Part shown: in pieces, positions 28,901 through 37,081 of the stretch
Numbering within the stretch: the first letter of the stretch is position 1
Layout of the letters: every line of letters starts with the position of its first letter
Source of the DNA: Sunxiuqinia indica
Lineage (GTDB): Bacteria > Bacteroidota > Bacteroidia > Bacteroidales > Prolixibacteraceae
Length of the DNA stretch: 64,000 nucleotides
Direction: 5' to 3'
Assembly: GCF_009847015.1 (NCBI RefSeq)
Contig: NZ_WVEM01000017.1
Span: forward strand, 47,969-111,968
The notes under the pieces: generated by a model
What the model was told of the DNA's origin: nothing
Databases searched by the model: none
Seen by the model: the letters and a program-made list of their open reading frames with translations, nothing else
Program-made: the position numbers and the translations under genes

Positions 28901-29398
28901 ATCGATCTTTCAATTTTCATGCAGTATTCTTATGGAAATAAGATTTATAATGCCACTCGCAGATGGTTAGAAACAATGACCTTGAATGATCGTACAATTG
29001 TTGGTGCAAATACTACTCAGACAGCATTTGATAACAGATGGCAGCAACCTGGTGATGTGACTGAATATCCGGTTATTAACTATGACGATAGGAACAATGA
29101 TTACACGCTTCCTCATACAGGATGGTTAGAAGATGGTTCTTACCTGAGGTTAAAATCAGTTACTCTTGGTTACACATTTGAGTCAGGATTATTGTCAAGA
29201 CTTAATCTTAAATCAGCAAGAATATACCTGACAGCAAACAACCTTTTGACATTTACCAAATATTCTGGTTTCGATCCTGAAGTAGACCACTTTACTGGGG
29301 TTAATGGCGGATCAAACAGTGGATTGCTGCGTGGTTATGATTATGGTTCTTATCCACAATCAAGAGCTTATCGCCTTGGTGTTAATATAACATTCTAA
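25970..29398 (+). CDS. SusC-like TonB-dependent transducer/transporter with STN domain
   Basis: About 1142 residues from ATG 25970; a TTG 12 bases upstream is less likely. The signal region is long (to ~residue 45, S-A-N-S-Y-S-Q). An STN secretin/TonB signalling domain (~48-118; L-D-I-S-L-Q-R-T-T-I-N-N-V) couples to FecR. A carboxypeptidase-regulatory-like domain (~130-205; G-K-V-K-D-S-D-G-Q-S-I-P-G-A-S-V) follows, then the plug with E-E-V-V-A-V-G-Y-G-S-Q and P-L-Y-V-I-D-G-I-P-L, then the 22-strand barrel ending in I-T-F. It imports oligosaccharides and senses them. Nine A residues (25973-25981) directly follow the start codon and could allow slippage. It pairs with the SusD at 29428. Confidence 0.96.
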   Translation: MKKKSLTGFPGRGSCKKMWRIMRLLMLFIVGCFLSVSANSYSQTTRLDISLQRTTINNVIQYIEENSEFVFLYRNEDLNVSKEVVVDLKNATINQILDKVLADETVRYDVYERQIIIRKALSQLKYSQQDERKITGKVKDSDGQSIPGASVFVQGTTIGTITDFDGNFTITVPTSAKTLSVSFVGMKQTEVSIEGVNQVTLVMEHDAIGIEEVVAVGYGSQSRKKISAAITSVSAEDIKGMAATGIDQAIQGKAAGVLVTNNTGEPGGGVTIRVRGTTSIGSGNDPLYVIDGIPLENTQTSNRNVGENRVNGMSQINPADIESIEILKDAAATSIYGARAANGVVLITTKRGVEGKGEFSVNVYTGMSEVTSQYDLLGASDYMRMVNEGRSQLSEEEPEYVNIYPESMINNPPVNTNWQDEIFRMGSVNEVNMSMRGGTEATRYMVSAGYYNQKGIIIGSDFSRYNMRANVDQDLGEHISVGTSLYAAFTDQNRTKNDGSPDKADASNNNHLYGGSVLSTALVKAPVTPVYLADGTFTNDPFQKEYGNPVRQALDVDITTNVTRIIASAYAKVDLLPGLNYRVQASGDIRGELENWFDPPNPNAFEGVDWRGQKSQRTFNQKAWTLENYVTYALGVKDHSFTFLAGNTVQETIWENSFVLVSGIVSDKVATLNAGTDIDVADSDKQAYGITSFFGRFNYDYQGKYMLLLNARYDGSSRFGKDNRYGFFPSGSVAWRVSEESFMQDLSFLDDWKIRASYGVTGNQEISNYAARGIMTVGTGTNSGSNYNNQTGGVISSLPTPELQWEETTQFNIGTDVSLLNSRLNFTFDYYVKTTDNLLFQVPLPNTRGVGSKLDNIGKMENRGLEFGINGTIITKENFNWNADFNISTNQNKVLELLGGKDVIVSGAGGRSIAREGESIGFYLYEREKYVNPDDGTIVIVDQDESGGLPNEGDLIMAGSPFPDFFGGLTNNFSYKNIDLSIFMQYSYGNKIYNATRRWLETMTLNDRTIVGANTTQTAFDNRWQQPGDVTEYPVINYDDRNNDYTLPHTGWLEDGSYLRLKSVTLGYTFESGLLSRLNLKSARIYLTANNLLTFTKYSGFDPEVDHFTGVNGGSNSGLLRGYDYGSYPQSRAYRLGVNITF

Positions 29399-29427
29399 TC
29401 AGGTTTGTAATTTTTAATATTCAAAAA

Positions 29428-30918
29428 ATGAAGAAAATATATAAATACTTATTAATACTCCCGGCTGTATTGTTTTTTGTACAATGTCAGGAAGTATTGG
29501 AGCAAGACGTGTATTCGAGTATTGAGATGAATGCCTTGTACGATTCGGAAAGTGCTGCGGAAATAGGCCTGACCGGATGTTATAACCGCTTTTTTAATGA
29601 AAGTGCCTATTCTCAGTTGATCTGTTATTTTCAGGTATCAACCGACGATATCAAGCAACCTAGTGGATGGTGTTTTCAGTTGAAAGATCGCACTCAGTTA
29701 ACGGCAAATCCATCATCTGGTGGTGGTTATAATGGCTCGTGGGCCAAAATGTATGAGGCCGTTGCGAATGTTAACTTGTTTTTAGAGAAGACCGCTGAAA
29801 TTCCAGACGACAAATTCAGTGGAAACAGGAAAAAAGAAATGTTGGCAGAAGGACATTTCTTACGTGGTGTAACTTATTATTATTTGACCATGATGTGGGG
29901 AGATGTTCCATTGGTACTCGAATTGAAGACTGGTGGCCCCGAGGATAATGAGATTGCCAAGTCAACACATCAGCAAGTTCTTGAGCAAGTTAAAGCTGAT
30001 TTGACTATTGCCGCTAATGACCTGCCAGCAGTACTGGAAAATTATGCTGACGCTTCTGAAACTAACTTGAGGAAAGGACGTGCAAGTAAATGGGCTGCAA
30101 AAGCTTATTTGGCCAGAATTGCAATGTATCAAGGAGACTTAACTACAGCCCTTGCATTATCTGAAGAAGTTATCGCCAGTGGCTTATACCCTCTAGCCGT
30201 AAAATGGAGAAGTATCTTTGATGAGCCAATGAACTCAAGTGAGTCTATTTTTGAGCAACAAAATGATTATTCTCCCGGCTTTTTCGGTTCGGGTCTGTTT
30301 GGCTGGTTCATGGGATTTGATTTTGAAATTGCCGATCAAGTGTACGATTTATTCGATACTGCAGATGAGCTGATGGTTTCACAAGGAAAAGATATCCGTT
30401 GGGAATTTATGTACGGAGACCACCCATGGTCAAATAATATTGCTATCCGCAAACACGTTCCGCCAAGAGGATATGCCAACGGTGGAATTGAGCAGTTGAA
30501 CTTTGTGTTGATTCGGGCAACCGAATTGTATTTTAATAAATACGAGATTTTGATTGAGCAAGACTACGAATCAAACAAGCAAGCGGCACTGGATTTCTTG
30601 AATACCATTAGAGCACGTGCTTATGATCCGGACTATGAAAATCCATTCTGGGATGTACCCAAAGGCACCACAGGAATTGATGCTCTAACATTGGCTGACG
30701 TCGACACGAAAGAAAAAATGGTTCAGGCAATCAGGGATGAAAAGCGCAGGGAAATGATTTATGAAGATGGCATGCGTTGGTTTGACTTGCTACGCTGGGA
30801 CAAAGAGTATGCAAAGCAAATTACAAATTCTGCAACAGACAATCATCTATTCTTACCAATTCATGAAGATGAATTACTTAGAAATGATGCGCTGGAGCAA
30901 AATCCGGCTTATCAATAA
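29428..30918 (+). CDS. SusD/RagB family nutrient-binding outer membrane lipoprotein
   Basis: 496 residues; lipobox Cys20 (FFVQC). SusD features: A-E-I-G-L-T-G-C-Y-N-R-F early helix, L-A-E-G-H-F-L-R-G-V-T-Y-Y-Y-L, W-G-D-V-P-L-V, then F-V-L-I-R-A-T-E-L-Y-F-N-K-Y-E at the conserved late helix and E-K-R-R-E-M-I-Y-E-D-G-M-R-W-F-D-L-L-R-W. It forms the lid of the SusC at 25970 and differs strongly from the first SusD (348-1847), so the two pairs should import different glycan fragments. A hairpin follows immediately. Confidence 0.96.
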   Translation: MKKIYKYLLILPAVLFFVQCQEVLEQDVYSSIEMNALYDSESAAEIGLTGCYNRFFNESAYSQLICYFQVSTDDIKQPSGWCFQLKDRTQLTANPSSGGGYNGSWAKMYEAVANVNLFLEKTAEIPDDKFSGNRKKEMLAEGHFLRGVTYYYLTMMWGDVPLVLELKTGGPEDNEIAKSTHQQVLEQVKADLTIAANDLPAVLENYADASETNLRKGRASKWAAKAYLARIAMYQGDLTTALALSEEVIASGLYPLAVKWRSIFDEPMNSSESIFEQQNDYSPGFFGSGLFGWFMGFDFEIADQVYDLFDTADELMVSQGKDIRWEFMYGDHPWSNNIAIRKHVPPRGYANGGIEQLNFVLIRATELYFNKYEILIEQDYESNKQAALDFLNTIRARAYDPDYENPFWDVPKGTTGIDALTLADVDTKEKMVQAIRDEKRREMIYEDGMRWFDLLRWDKEYAKQITNSATDNHLFLPIHEDELLRNDALEQNPAYQ

Positions 30919-30931
30919 CCCAACTACAAAA

Positions 30932-30958
30932 AGAGCATGTCCCTATGGGGCATGCTCT
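30932..30958 (+). terminator. Hairpin downstream of the second susCD pair
   Basis: A 12-bp stem with one G-T pair (30932-30943 with 30947-30958, arm AGAGCATGTCCC) and a 3-base loop, 13 bases after the SusD stop. No T-run follows. Its position mirrors the hairpin after the first susCD pair (1896-1926), suggesting that both pairs have processed or terminated 3' ends separating them from the enzyme genes. Confidence 0.65.
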
Positions 30959-30987
30959 CGATATTAACCTATAAATTCGATTAGACC

Positions 30988-31680
30988 ATGAACAGACTCA
31001 GAAAATTAATGATAGCGCTAACTGCTTTGTTATTCCTTTCTTCCTGGCAGTTATTGCCAGACGATGATTGTAAAGTACTTCTACCGAAAATTTCAGAAAA
31101 ATATGATGGTGATTGTAAAAGGGGGAAAGCACATGGCGAAGGAATAGCTGTTGGCGAAGACACTTACGAAGGAGAATTTAAAAAGGGATTACCCGAGGGA
31201 AATGGAACATATACCTGGAGTAATGGGAATGTTTATAAGGGTAACTGGAAAGATGGCTTAAAAGATGGTGAAGGTCAATTGGTAATTAATAGGGAAAATC
31301 AGCCAGATAGTGTTGTCGTTGGTTTTTGGAAGGATGATGAATACATTGGTAAATATGAAAAGCCATATGAAGTAGAATCGAAATCTTCAAACATTAACAA
31401 GCTGGTAATTACCAAGAAATCGCTAACTCCGAGTCAGGTTGAGATTATTATCATGCGGAAAAATTCGACAGTCGGTATTTCCAATTTGCGGGTTAACTCG
31501 AACGCTGGAACATTCTATGATAAAAGATTTGTTGTGGACAAATTTCCACTGGAAATGGAAATTGAGTTTGATTCAAAATCAGCAACAGGATTTGGCGCTG
31601 CCAAAGAGAAATTTACTTGCGAAGTTAAAATATTTGAGGCAGGCAATTGGCAGATTACCATTGATTTGTCAAACGTCTAG
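30988..31680 (+). CDS. Secreted MORN-repeat protein
   Basis: 230 residues with an N-terminal hydrophobic segment (~5-20) that may be a signal peptide. Residues ~38-110 hold about three MORN repeats (Y-D-G-D-C-K-R-G-K-A-H-G-E-G, Y-E-G-E-F-K-K-G-L-P-E-G-N-G-T-Y, Y-K-G-N-W-K-D-G-L-K-D-G-E-G). The C-terminal ~110 residues are beta-rich and unassigned. MORN repeats mediate protein or lipid contacts; they have no known enzymatic role in sugar use. The gene lies 69 bases after the second SusD, beyond the hairpin, and may be unrelated to the pathway. Confidence 0.75.
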   Translation: MNRLRKLMIALTALLFLSSWQLLPDDDCKVLLPKISEKYDGDCKRGKAHGEGIAVGEDTYEGEFKKGLPEGNGTYTWSNGNVYKGNWKDGLKDGEGQLVINRENQPDSVVVGFWKDDEYIGKYEKPYEVESKSSNINKLVITKKSLTPSQVEIIIMRKNSTVGISNLRVNSNAGTFYDKRFVVDKFPLEMEIEFDSKSATGFGAAKEKFTCEVKIFEAGNWQITIDLSNV

Positions 31681-31907
31681 CAGTTTTCGATATTAATATC
31701 TGCCGCACACCTAAGTTCTTGTTTGTGAGCTGAATCTATAACTGCAGTCATCTATAATGCCGGTAACTTACTGCTGGTGTCCCTATGTTATTCGAAAAAA
31801 AGTGTCCGGATTTTCACTTGAGGCCCTCTTTATTGTATAATTTGACCATAAGGGCTAGCTATATCAGTGATCGAACATCTCAAAATAGTTTTATGACAGT
31901 AGAATTA

Positions 31908-33398
31908 ATGAATCGATTGAAGAGACTAACAATTACAATTGTATTTTTAATTACTTGTTTTTCTCAAGTCGTATCTCAAGAGAATGAAGATAAATTCTCT
32001 GAGTTCGTGGGGGCAAATACATTTTTGGGAGAGTACAATAAGCAATACCTCGCCGACCTGTCGAGCTGTGTAAAATGGGTTAGGGAATACCACGCCTGGT
32101 CTCATTACGAAAAACAGAATGATCGTTATTCCTGGGCTGACACGACCAGTCGAAAGGATGATGTGTGGGCTCGTCATTATGAATTTTTGGAAACCTGCCG
32201 CGAACTTGGGGTTCAGGTATTATTGGATGTGCTCAATCGGCCGGATTGGGTAAATGACGAGCATATTCCTAACAATACAGGTGATGGTTCCAAATCATCC
32301 GACTATATAGAGCGTATTGAATTTGTATCCCAATTAGTTGCTCGGTATGGATCAACAAAAATTGATACAGCATTACTTGAAACCGAAGATAAGACATCAG
32401 GTACCGGATATGTTAAATACTTCGAAGATGACAATGAGCCTAATTATTGGTGGAAAATACCGGCGTGGAGTGCTGCCGATTATGCGCAATATTGTATAGG
32501 AGTTCATGCTGGCTCCGGCTTGCAAACAACAAACGAATACCCATTGCTCGGTATAAAGTCAGTTGATCCAAATGCGATGCATGTTATGGCAGGATTAGCA
32601 AAGATTGACACCCTGTACATTTCTGAAGTAATGAAGGCTTGCAACGGGCAAATTCCATTCGACATTTTAAATGTTCACATGTATTGTTCCGATCATAAAG
32701 ATTATTCATTCTCGCCGGAGAATGAAGAGCATGGTTTCGAAACTTACTTTTTTGAGTATTTGAAGTGGAAAAATCGGGTTTTACCAGACATGCCTGTTTG
32801 GCTGACCGAGTTCGGATGGGATACTTACAAAAATGAAGATGGGCAACATTCATATGCATATGCAACTCCAGAAAGCCAGGCAAACTACTTGTTGCGATCA
32901 TTCCTTATTTTAAAACACTTGGGCTTCGAAAAGGCTTTTATGTACATGGCCGGTGATACTGATAGTAAAGAGATATTGCAATATGCGACCTGTGGTTTGT
33001 TTATGGACAAAAAGAACAAACTAAAAAAGAAACTTTCCTACTATTACCTTGCTACACTTCAAAGGATCTTAGGAGACTTAGTTTATGACAAAGCACTCAC
33101 ATATCGCCAGAAACACGGGGAAAACGAAGTATTTAATTTAAAATTCACAGACCGATCTTCTAAAAAGAATGTATTGGTATTATGGACAAGAAAAATTGAG
33201 TCTGACCATGATAGTGGGGTGAAAACTGAATACCAAATCGAAGTTACAAAAGACGTAAATAATGCCTACCTGATTAAGCCTAATTATTTAGATATGGACG
33301 GAGATACCACTCTTGTAAAACCCCAAGGCGGTAATTTAGGTGTGGTACTTACAGAAACACCACAATTCCTGGTCATCGAAAATGACAACTTATTTTAA
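31908..33398 (+). CDS. Clan GH-A-like TIM-barrel glycosidase, secreted (paralogue 2)
   Basis: About 496 residues from ATG 31908, which begins the signal peptide (MNRLKRLTITIVFLITCFSQVVSQ). ATGs at 31893 and 31785 are also in frame but put charged residues ahead of it. Motifs shared with the genes at 33407 and 62314: C-V-K-W-(V/I)-R-E-Y-H near the start, H-I-P-N-N-T-G-D-G-S-K, D-D-N-E-P-N-Y-W-W (acid/base Glu177), L-G-I-K-S-V-D-P-N-A, V-H-M-Y-C-S-D-H and T-E-F-G-W-D-T (nucleophile Glu301). Two glutamates 124 apart suit a retaining clan GH-A enzyme; the closest general type I can name is GH39-like. It lacks the T9SS tail of its neighbour. The 227 bases upstream carry no gene. Confidence 0.72.
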   Translation: MNRLKRLTITIVFLITCFSQVVSQENEDKFSEFVGANTFLGEYNKQYLADLSSCVKWVREYHAWSHYEKQNDRYSWADTTSRKDDVWARHYEFLETCRELGVQVLLDVLNRPDWVNDEHIPNNTGDGSKSSDYIERIEFVSQLVARYGSTKIDTALLETEDKTSGTGYVKYFEDDNEPNYWWKIPAWSAADYAQYCIGVHAGSGLQTTNEYPLLGIKSVDPNAMHVMAGLAKIDTLYISEVMKACNGQIPFDILNVHMYCSDHKDYSFSPENEEHGFETYFFEYLKWKNRVLPDMPVWLTEFGWDTYKNEDGQHSYAYATPESQANYLLRSFLILKHLGFEKAFMYMAGDTDSKEILQYATCGLFMDKKNKLKKKLSYYYLATLQRILGDLVYDKALTYRQKHGENEVFNLKFTDRSSKKNVLVLWTRKIESDHDSGVKTEYQIEVTKDVNNAYLIKPNYLDMDGDTTLVKPQGGNLGVVLTETPQFLVIENDNLF

Positions 33399-33406
33399 AT
33401 GGAACC

Positions 33407-35182
33407 ATGAAAATTTCTAGCATAAAAAAGACAACGATTAAGATTTTAACACTTTTGCTCCTTATCAGTTCCGTCACCCCTGTTTTTTCGCAGGATGAAC
33501 GCCAAAATGTTTCTGATTTTTTAGGTGCAAATACGAATATCGCTGCGCACGATAATAAATATTTGGATGAAATATCAAACTGCGTAAAATGGATCCGGGA
33601 ATACCACAGTTGGGCACATTATGAAGCGGCGAACAATTATTACAAATGGGATAATATTACAAAAGAACCGCATACTTACACCTGGCCAAATCACAATAAC
33701 TTTATGGATGAATGTACTGAATTGGGGATTAACGTTCTTATCGATGCATTAAATAAACCGGGTTGGCTGGATGATGATCATATTCCCAACAATACAGGAG
33801 ACGGCTCGAAGGCGTCGGATTATATTGAGAAACTTGAGTTCATGGGGCAGTTGGTGGCTCGTTATGGTTCAAAGCAAATTGAAGAATCAAAACTTGAAAC
33901 TGCTGACAAAGCAACTGGCTTAGATATTATCAAATATTATGAAGATGAAAATGAGCCTGACTATTGGTGGTGGTCGCCCGAATGGCCGGCAGAAAATTAT
34001 GCGACATACTGTAATGCGGTTCACGACGGGTACGGTGTTCAACCGGATGCATCTCATCCCTTACTGGGTATAAAGTCCGTTGACCCCGATGCCCAGCATG
34101 TCGTTGCAGGTACAGCTGGTGCTGATTCATTGATTTTTCATGAAATATTGCAACACTCAAACGGAAGGGTTCCTTTTGATGTTTTAAATGTTCACATGTA
34201 TTGTTCCGATCATACGAATGGATATTCTCCCGAACACGAAACTTATGGCTTTGAGGTTAAGATGGAAGGACTTTTTAAATGGAAAAACCGTGTACTCCCT
34301 GATATGCCCATTTGGATAACTGAATTTGGTTGGGATACTTATAAAGCAACTAGCGGATCTCACTCATACATTTATGCAACATTTGACGCTCAGGCAAATT
34401 ACCTGGTAAGGGCAAACCTGATTTTGATGAAAATGGGTTTTGAGAAAGCGTTCATGTTTATGGCTGCAGATGTCAACAGCACGAATGCCGGACAATATTC
34501 ATCCAGCGGATTGATCAAAGATAAAAATGCGGGATATGAGAAAAAGCCTTCCTATTTTCATTTGGCTACAATGCAAAATGTGTTGGGGACAAGCTATTAT
34601 GACGGAGTTGTTACATACGCCCAAAAAGCTGGAAACAACGAAGTTTATTGCCTTCAATTTGATGATCCTGATAATAATGGTAAAAAATATGCTCTGTGGA
34701 CACGACAGACCAATTCGAACCAAGATAACGGGGCTACAACCGATTATCAGTTGGAAATTGGCAGTGCGTCAGCCGTTTATTCAATTGTACCATCTAATTT
34801 AGACGAAGACGGTGACACTGTTTCTGTGACGATGGAGGGAACGAAAGTAAATCTTACTTTGTCGGAAAGACCGATCTATATTGTTGCGTCAGAAATTGAG
34901 ACCGGTTTTGATCAATTTAATAGTGTTAAAGCTGATTTGGTTGTTTACCCCAATCCAGCCCAAACTTCGGCTCAGATATTAGTTAAGCTTCCTGGCAGGA
35001 GCGAGGTAAGTGTTTCGGTATTTTCTTCTGATGGACAATTAATCCAGGTGCTGGAACAAAATGCTTTTGTTGAGGGGGAGAAAGTTTATCGTTTTGGTGA
35101 CGGTGTGAAGTCGGGTATTTACCTGGTGAGGTGTCATAGTAAATGGGGAACGAACGTTAAGCGACTTGTAATTTTAAACTAA
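33407..35182 (+). CDS. Clan GH-A-like TIM-barrel glycosidase with T9SS type A sorting domain (paralogue 3)
   Basis: 591 residues, signal peptide ending near VFSQ. Its catalytic region matches paralogue 2 closely: D-E-N-E-P-D-Y-W-W (Glu183) and I-T-E-F-G-W-D-T (Glu306), 123 apart. The last ~85 residues are a type A T9SS C-terminal domain: L-V-V-Y-P-N-P, V-S-V-F-S-S-D-G, S-G-I-Y-L-V and a basic K-R-L-V-I-L-N end. It should therefore be carried across the outer membrane and held on the surface, while its paralogues without that tail stay periplasmic or membrane-anchored. Its stop codon overlaps the next start (TAATG, 35180-35184), so translation is probably coupled. Confidence 0.8.
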   Translation: MKISSIKKTTIKILTLLLLISSVTPVFSQDERQNVSDFLGANTNIAAHDNKYLDEISNCVKWIREYHSWAHYEAANNYYKWDNITKEPHTYTWPNHNNFMDECTELGINVLIDALNKPGWLDDDHIPNNTGDGSKASDYIEKLEFMGQLVARYGSKQIEESKLETADKATGLDIIKYYEDENEPDYWWWSPEWPAENYATYCNAVHDGYGVQPDASHPLLGIKSVDPDAQHVVAGTAGADSLIFHEILQHSNGRVPFDVLNVHMYCSDHTNGYSPEHETYGFEVKMEGLFKWKNRVLPDMPIWITEFGWDTYKATSGSHSYIYATFDAQANYLVRANLILMKMGFEKAFMFMAADVNSTNAGQYSSSGLIKDKNAGYEKKPSYFHLATMQNVLGTSYYDGVVTYAQKAGNNEVYCLQFDDPDNNGKKYALWTRQTNSNQDNGATTDYQLEIGSASAVYSIVPSNLDEDGDTVSVTMEGTKVNLTLSERPIYIVASEIETGFDQFNSVKADLVVYPNPAQTSAQILVKLPGRSEVSVSVFSSDGQLIQVLEQNAFVEGEKVYRFGDGVKSGIYLVRCHSKWGTNVKRLVILN

Positions 35183-37074
35183 TGAAACGAAATATTTTAA
35201 GACTTTTTGTGATAGAACTCTTTTTTTTCTGGATTTGTCCGGAAATAGTTGCGAATAAAGTCAATCAAGTTTGGGAGAAAGATGGATGCAATTTTCATCT
35301 TTCATATGACATTCCTTCCGGTTGTGACAAGATTATTCTGGAAATACACAGCGATAGGAATAAGGATGTTTCAAAACTAACGGATGTCTCGCCGGATAAT
35401 ACCAGGGGTGAGAATCAGGGAATGGTTCATGGAAAGGACATGTGGTTCCCGGTCATTGATTTGCAATTAAAAGAAAATCTACATGCAGTTGCAATTGTTG
35501 CTAATGTTAGTGATGGCGATCACTACAGCTGGAATAGTAATTTTTGGAATAGCTATGCTGAACTTAGGGATACTCTTGTTTTTGCAAATCACCTGGAACA
35601 TTGGGAAAACCATATTTATGTGGAATCTGAGACAGCAGAACTAAAGAGTTTCTATTTGCAGGAGATTGTTGAATTGTCAGGATCAGGGAATCATTTCGAT
35701 TACCAACTAACAACTTTATCTCCTGTTTGGAGCGGGACTATCAAGATATACTCTCATAAAGCGGGTGAAAAGCTATTACTGGATGAAGAGGTTATTACGG
35801 ATAATACCGTTGGGAAAGAAATTCAAACTGATTCAGATTTAATTAGGGAAAATTTGATTACCTCCCTAAGCCAAAGCATTAGCTTCATCCTAAGTGCTCA
35901 AAACCTGAATCCACTCAGTCCGACTTATGGGGGTTTATTTCTTTTTTATGATTTAGACTCGAAAATGTACCGTCGTTCAGACTGGATGTGGACATACGGG
36001 CCTGCCATAAAGCTATTGTTAGATGCTTCAAAAATACCCGAATTAGCCGAAGAGTTTGGCTATGAAAAATTGATTGAAACCGCGAGGCTTATTGGTGAAG
36101 CGTCCCTCCGGTTTCAGATGTTGGATAAAGATCACCCTGCTTACGGGATTACCATTTGTCGCTACGATCCACGAATGATTTATGATGAAGGTTTTTCAGG
36201 CTATCTGAGCCCGGCTGATGCACATTTTCTGGCCGGATGGGGATGGATTCCACTCTATGAAGCGACAGGTGATCAGCGATTCCTGAATGTAGCGATTCTT
36301 CAATCTGAACAAATTGGTAAAGTGATGGAAGGCGATAGCATTGTTGAACAGGATTTCGTTTTGAAAGCCAACAAATGGAAAAACTGGACGATGGATGAAT
36401 CCGGCTTTGGTATGATTGGTTTTTCCGAAACATACAAGTACACCAAAAACGAAAAGCATAAACAGATTGGCAAGGAATATTTGGATGGGCTGATAAACGT
36501 TCTGGAAGATCCCAGTGGTTTGTGGTATAGAACGTTTCATAGAAATCAGGCAGATCATACAGACGATTGCTGGCCAACAGGAAGACCGGTTGGAACTCCT
36601 ATTTTAATGAAAGATGGGCAAACAACTCGTGGAAATGGCTGGGCAATGATTGGATTATTATCTGCTCACCAAATGATGCCGGAAGGTGATTATTACCTGA
36701 AAAAAGCAATTGCACTTGCTGAGAATGTTATTGGTAAACAGCTTGATGACGGTTCGTTTCCGTGGCAATTGTATGTTGATCCACAAAAAGTTGGGATTAG
36801 TGAAAAAGGAACACCACTATGGAGTTTGCTGCTATATCAACTTTATCAATACACCGATAATCCAAAATACCTGGAGGCAGCCCAAAAGGCATTGCTGTGG
36901 TGTATGGAACATCAATATACCGGAGATGATATTCTTGCAAGAGGAGGAATCGTTGGCGATACCTGGGCTTCAGGAATCGTTTATCGCCATTATTATCCGT
37001 TGATCTGTACTTACACGATGGATTGGTTTGGATTGGCCGCTTTAGAGCAATTAATATTATTGGAAAACAACTAG
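35182..37074 (+). CDS. Secreted (alpha/alpha)6-barrel-type glycoside hydrolase-like protein
   Basis: 630 residues, signal peptide to ~residue 24 (I-V-A-N). Residues ~25-215 look like a beta-domain. Residues ~230-630 carry helical repeats ending in aromatic-rich motifs: R-S-D-W-M-W-T-Y-G-P-A-I, H-F-L-A-G-W-G-W-I-P-L-Y-E-A-T-G-D, W-T-M-D-E-S-G-F-G-M-I-G, T-R-G-N-G-W-A-M-I-G-L, and G-D-T-W-A-S-G-I-V-Y-R. Such repeats are typical of six-hairpin enzymes such as GH88, GH105 and GH154. Assignment to a family is not secure; Asp in D-W and D-E-S-G are candidate acids. Its start overlaps paralogue 3 by one base, so the pair is likely to act on the same product. Confidence 0.62.
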   Translation: MKRNILRLFVIELFFFWICPEIVANKVNQVWEKDGCNFHLSYDIPSGCDKIILEIHSDRNKDVSKLTDVSPDNTRGENQGMVHGKDMWFPVIDLQLKENLHAVAIVANVSDGDHYSWNSNFWNSYAELRDTLVFANHLEHWENHIYVESETAELKSFYLQEIVELSGSGNHFDYQLTTLSPVWSGTIKIYSHKAGEKLLLDEEVITDNTVGKEIQTDSDLIRENLITSLSQSISFILSAQNLNPLSPTYGGLFLFYDLDSKMYRRSDWMWTYGPAIKLLLDASKIPELAEEFGYEKLIETARLIGEASLRFQMLDKDHPAYGITICRYDPRMIYDEGFSGYLSPADAHFLAGWGWIPLYEATGDQRFLNVAILQSEQIGKVMEGDSIVEQDFVLKANKWKNWTMDESGFGMIGFSETYKYTKNEKHKQIGKEYLDGLINVLEDPSGLWYRTFHRNQADHTDDCWPTGRPVGTPILMKDGQTTRGNGWAMIGLLSAHQMMPEGDYYLKKAIALAENVIGKQLDDGSFPWQLYVDPQKVGISEKGTPLWSLLLYQLYQYTDNPKYLEAAQKALLWCMEHQYTGDDILARGGIVGDTWASGIVYRHYYPLICTYTMDWFGLAALEQLILLENN

Positions 37075-37081
37075 ACTTAAA

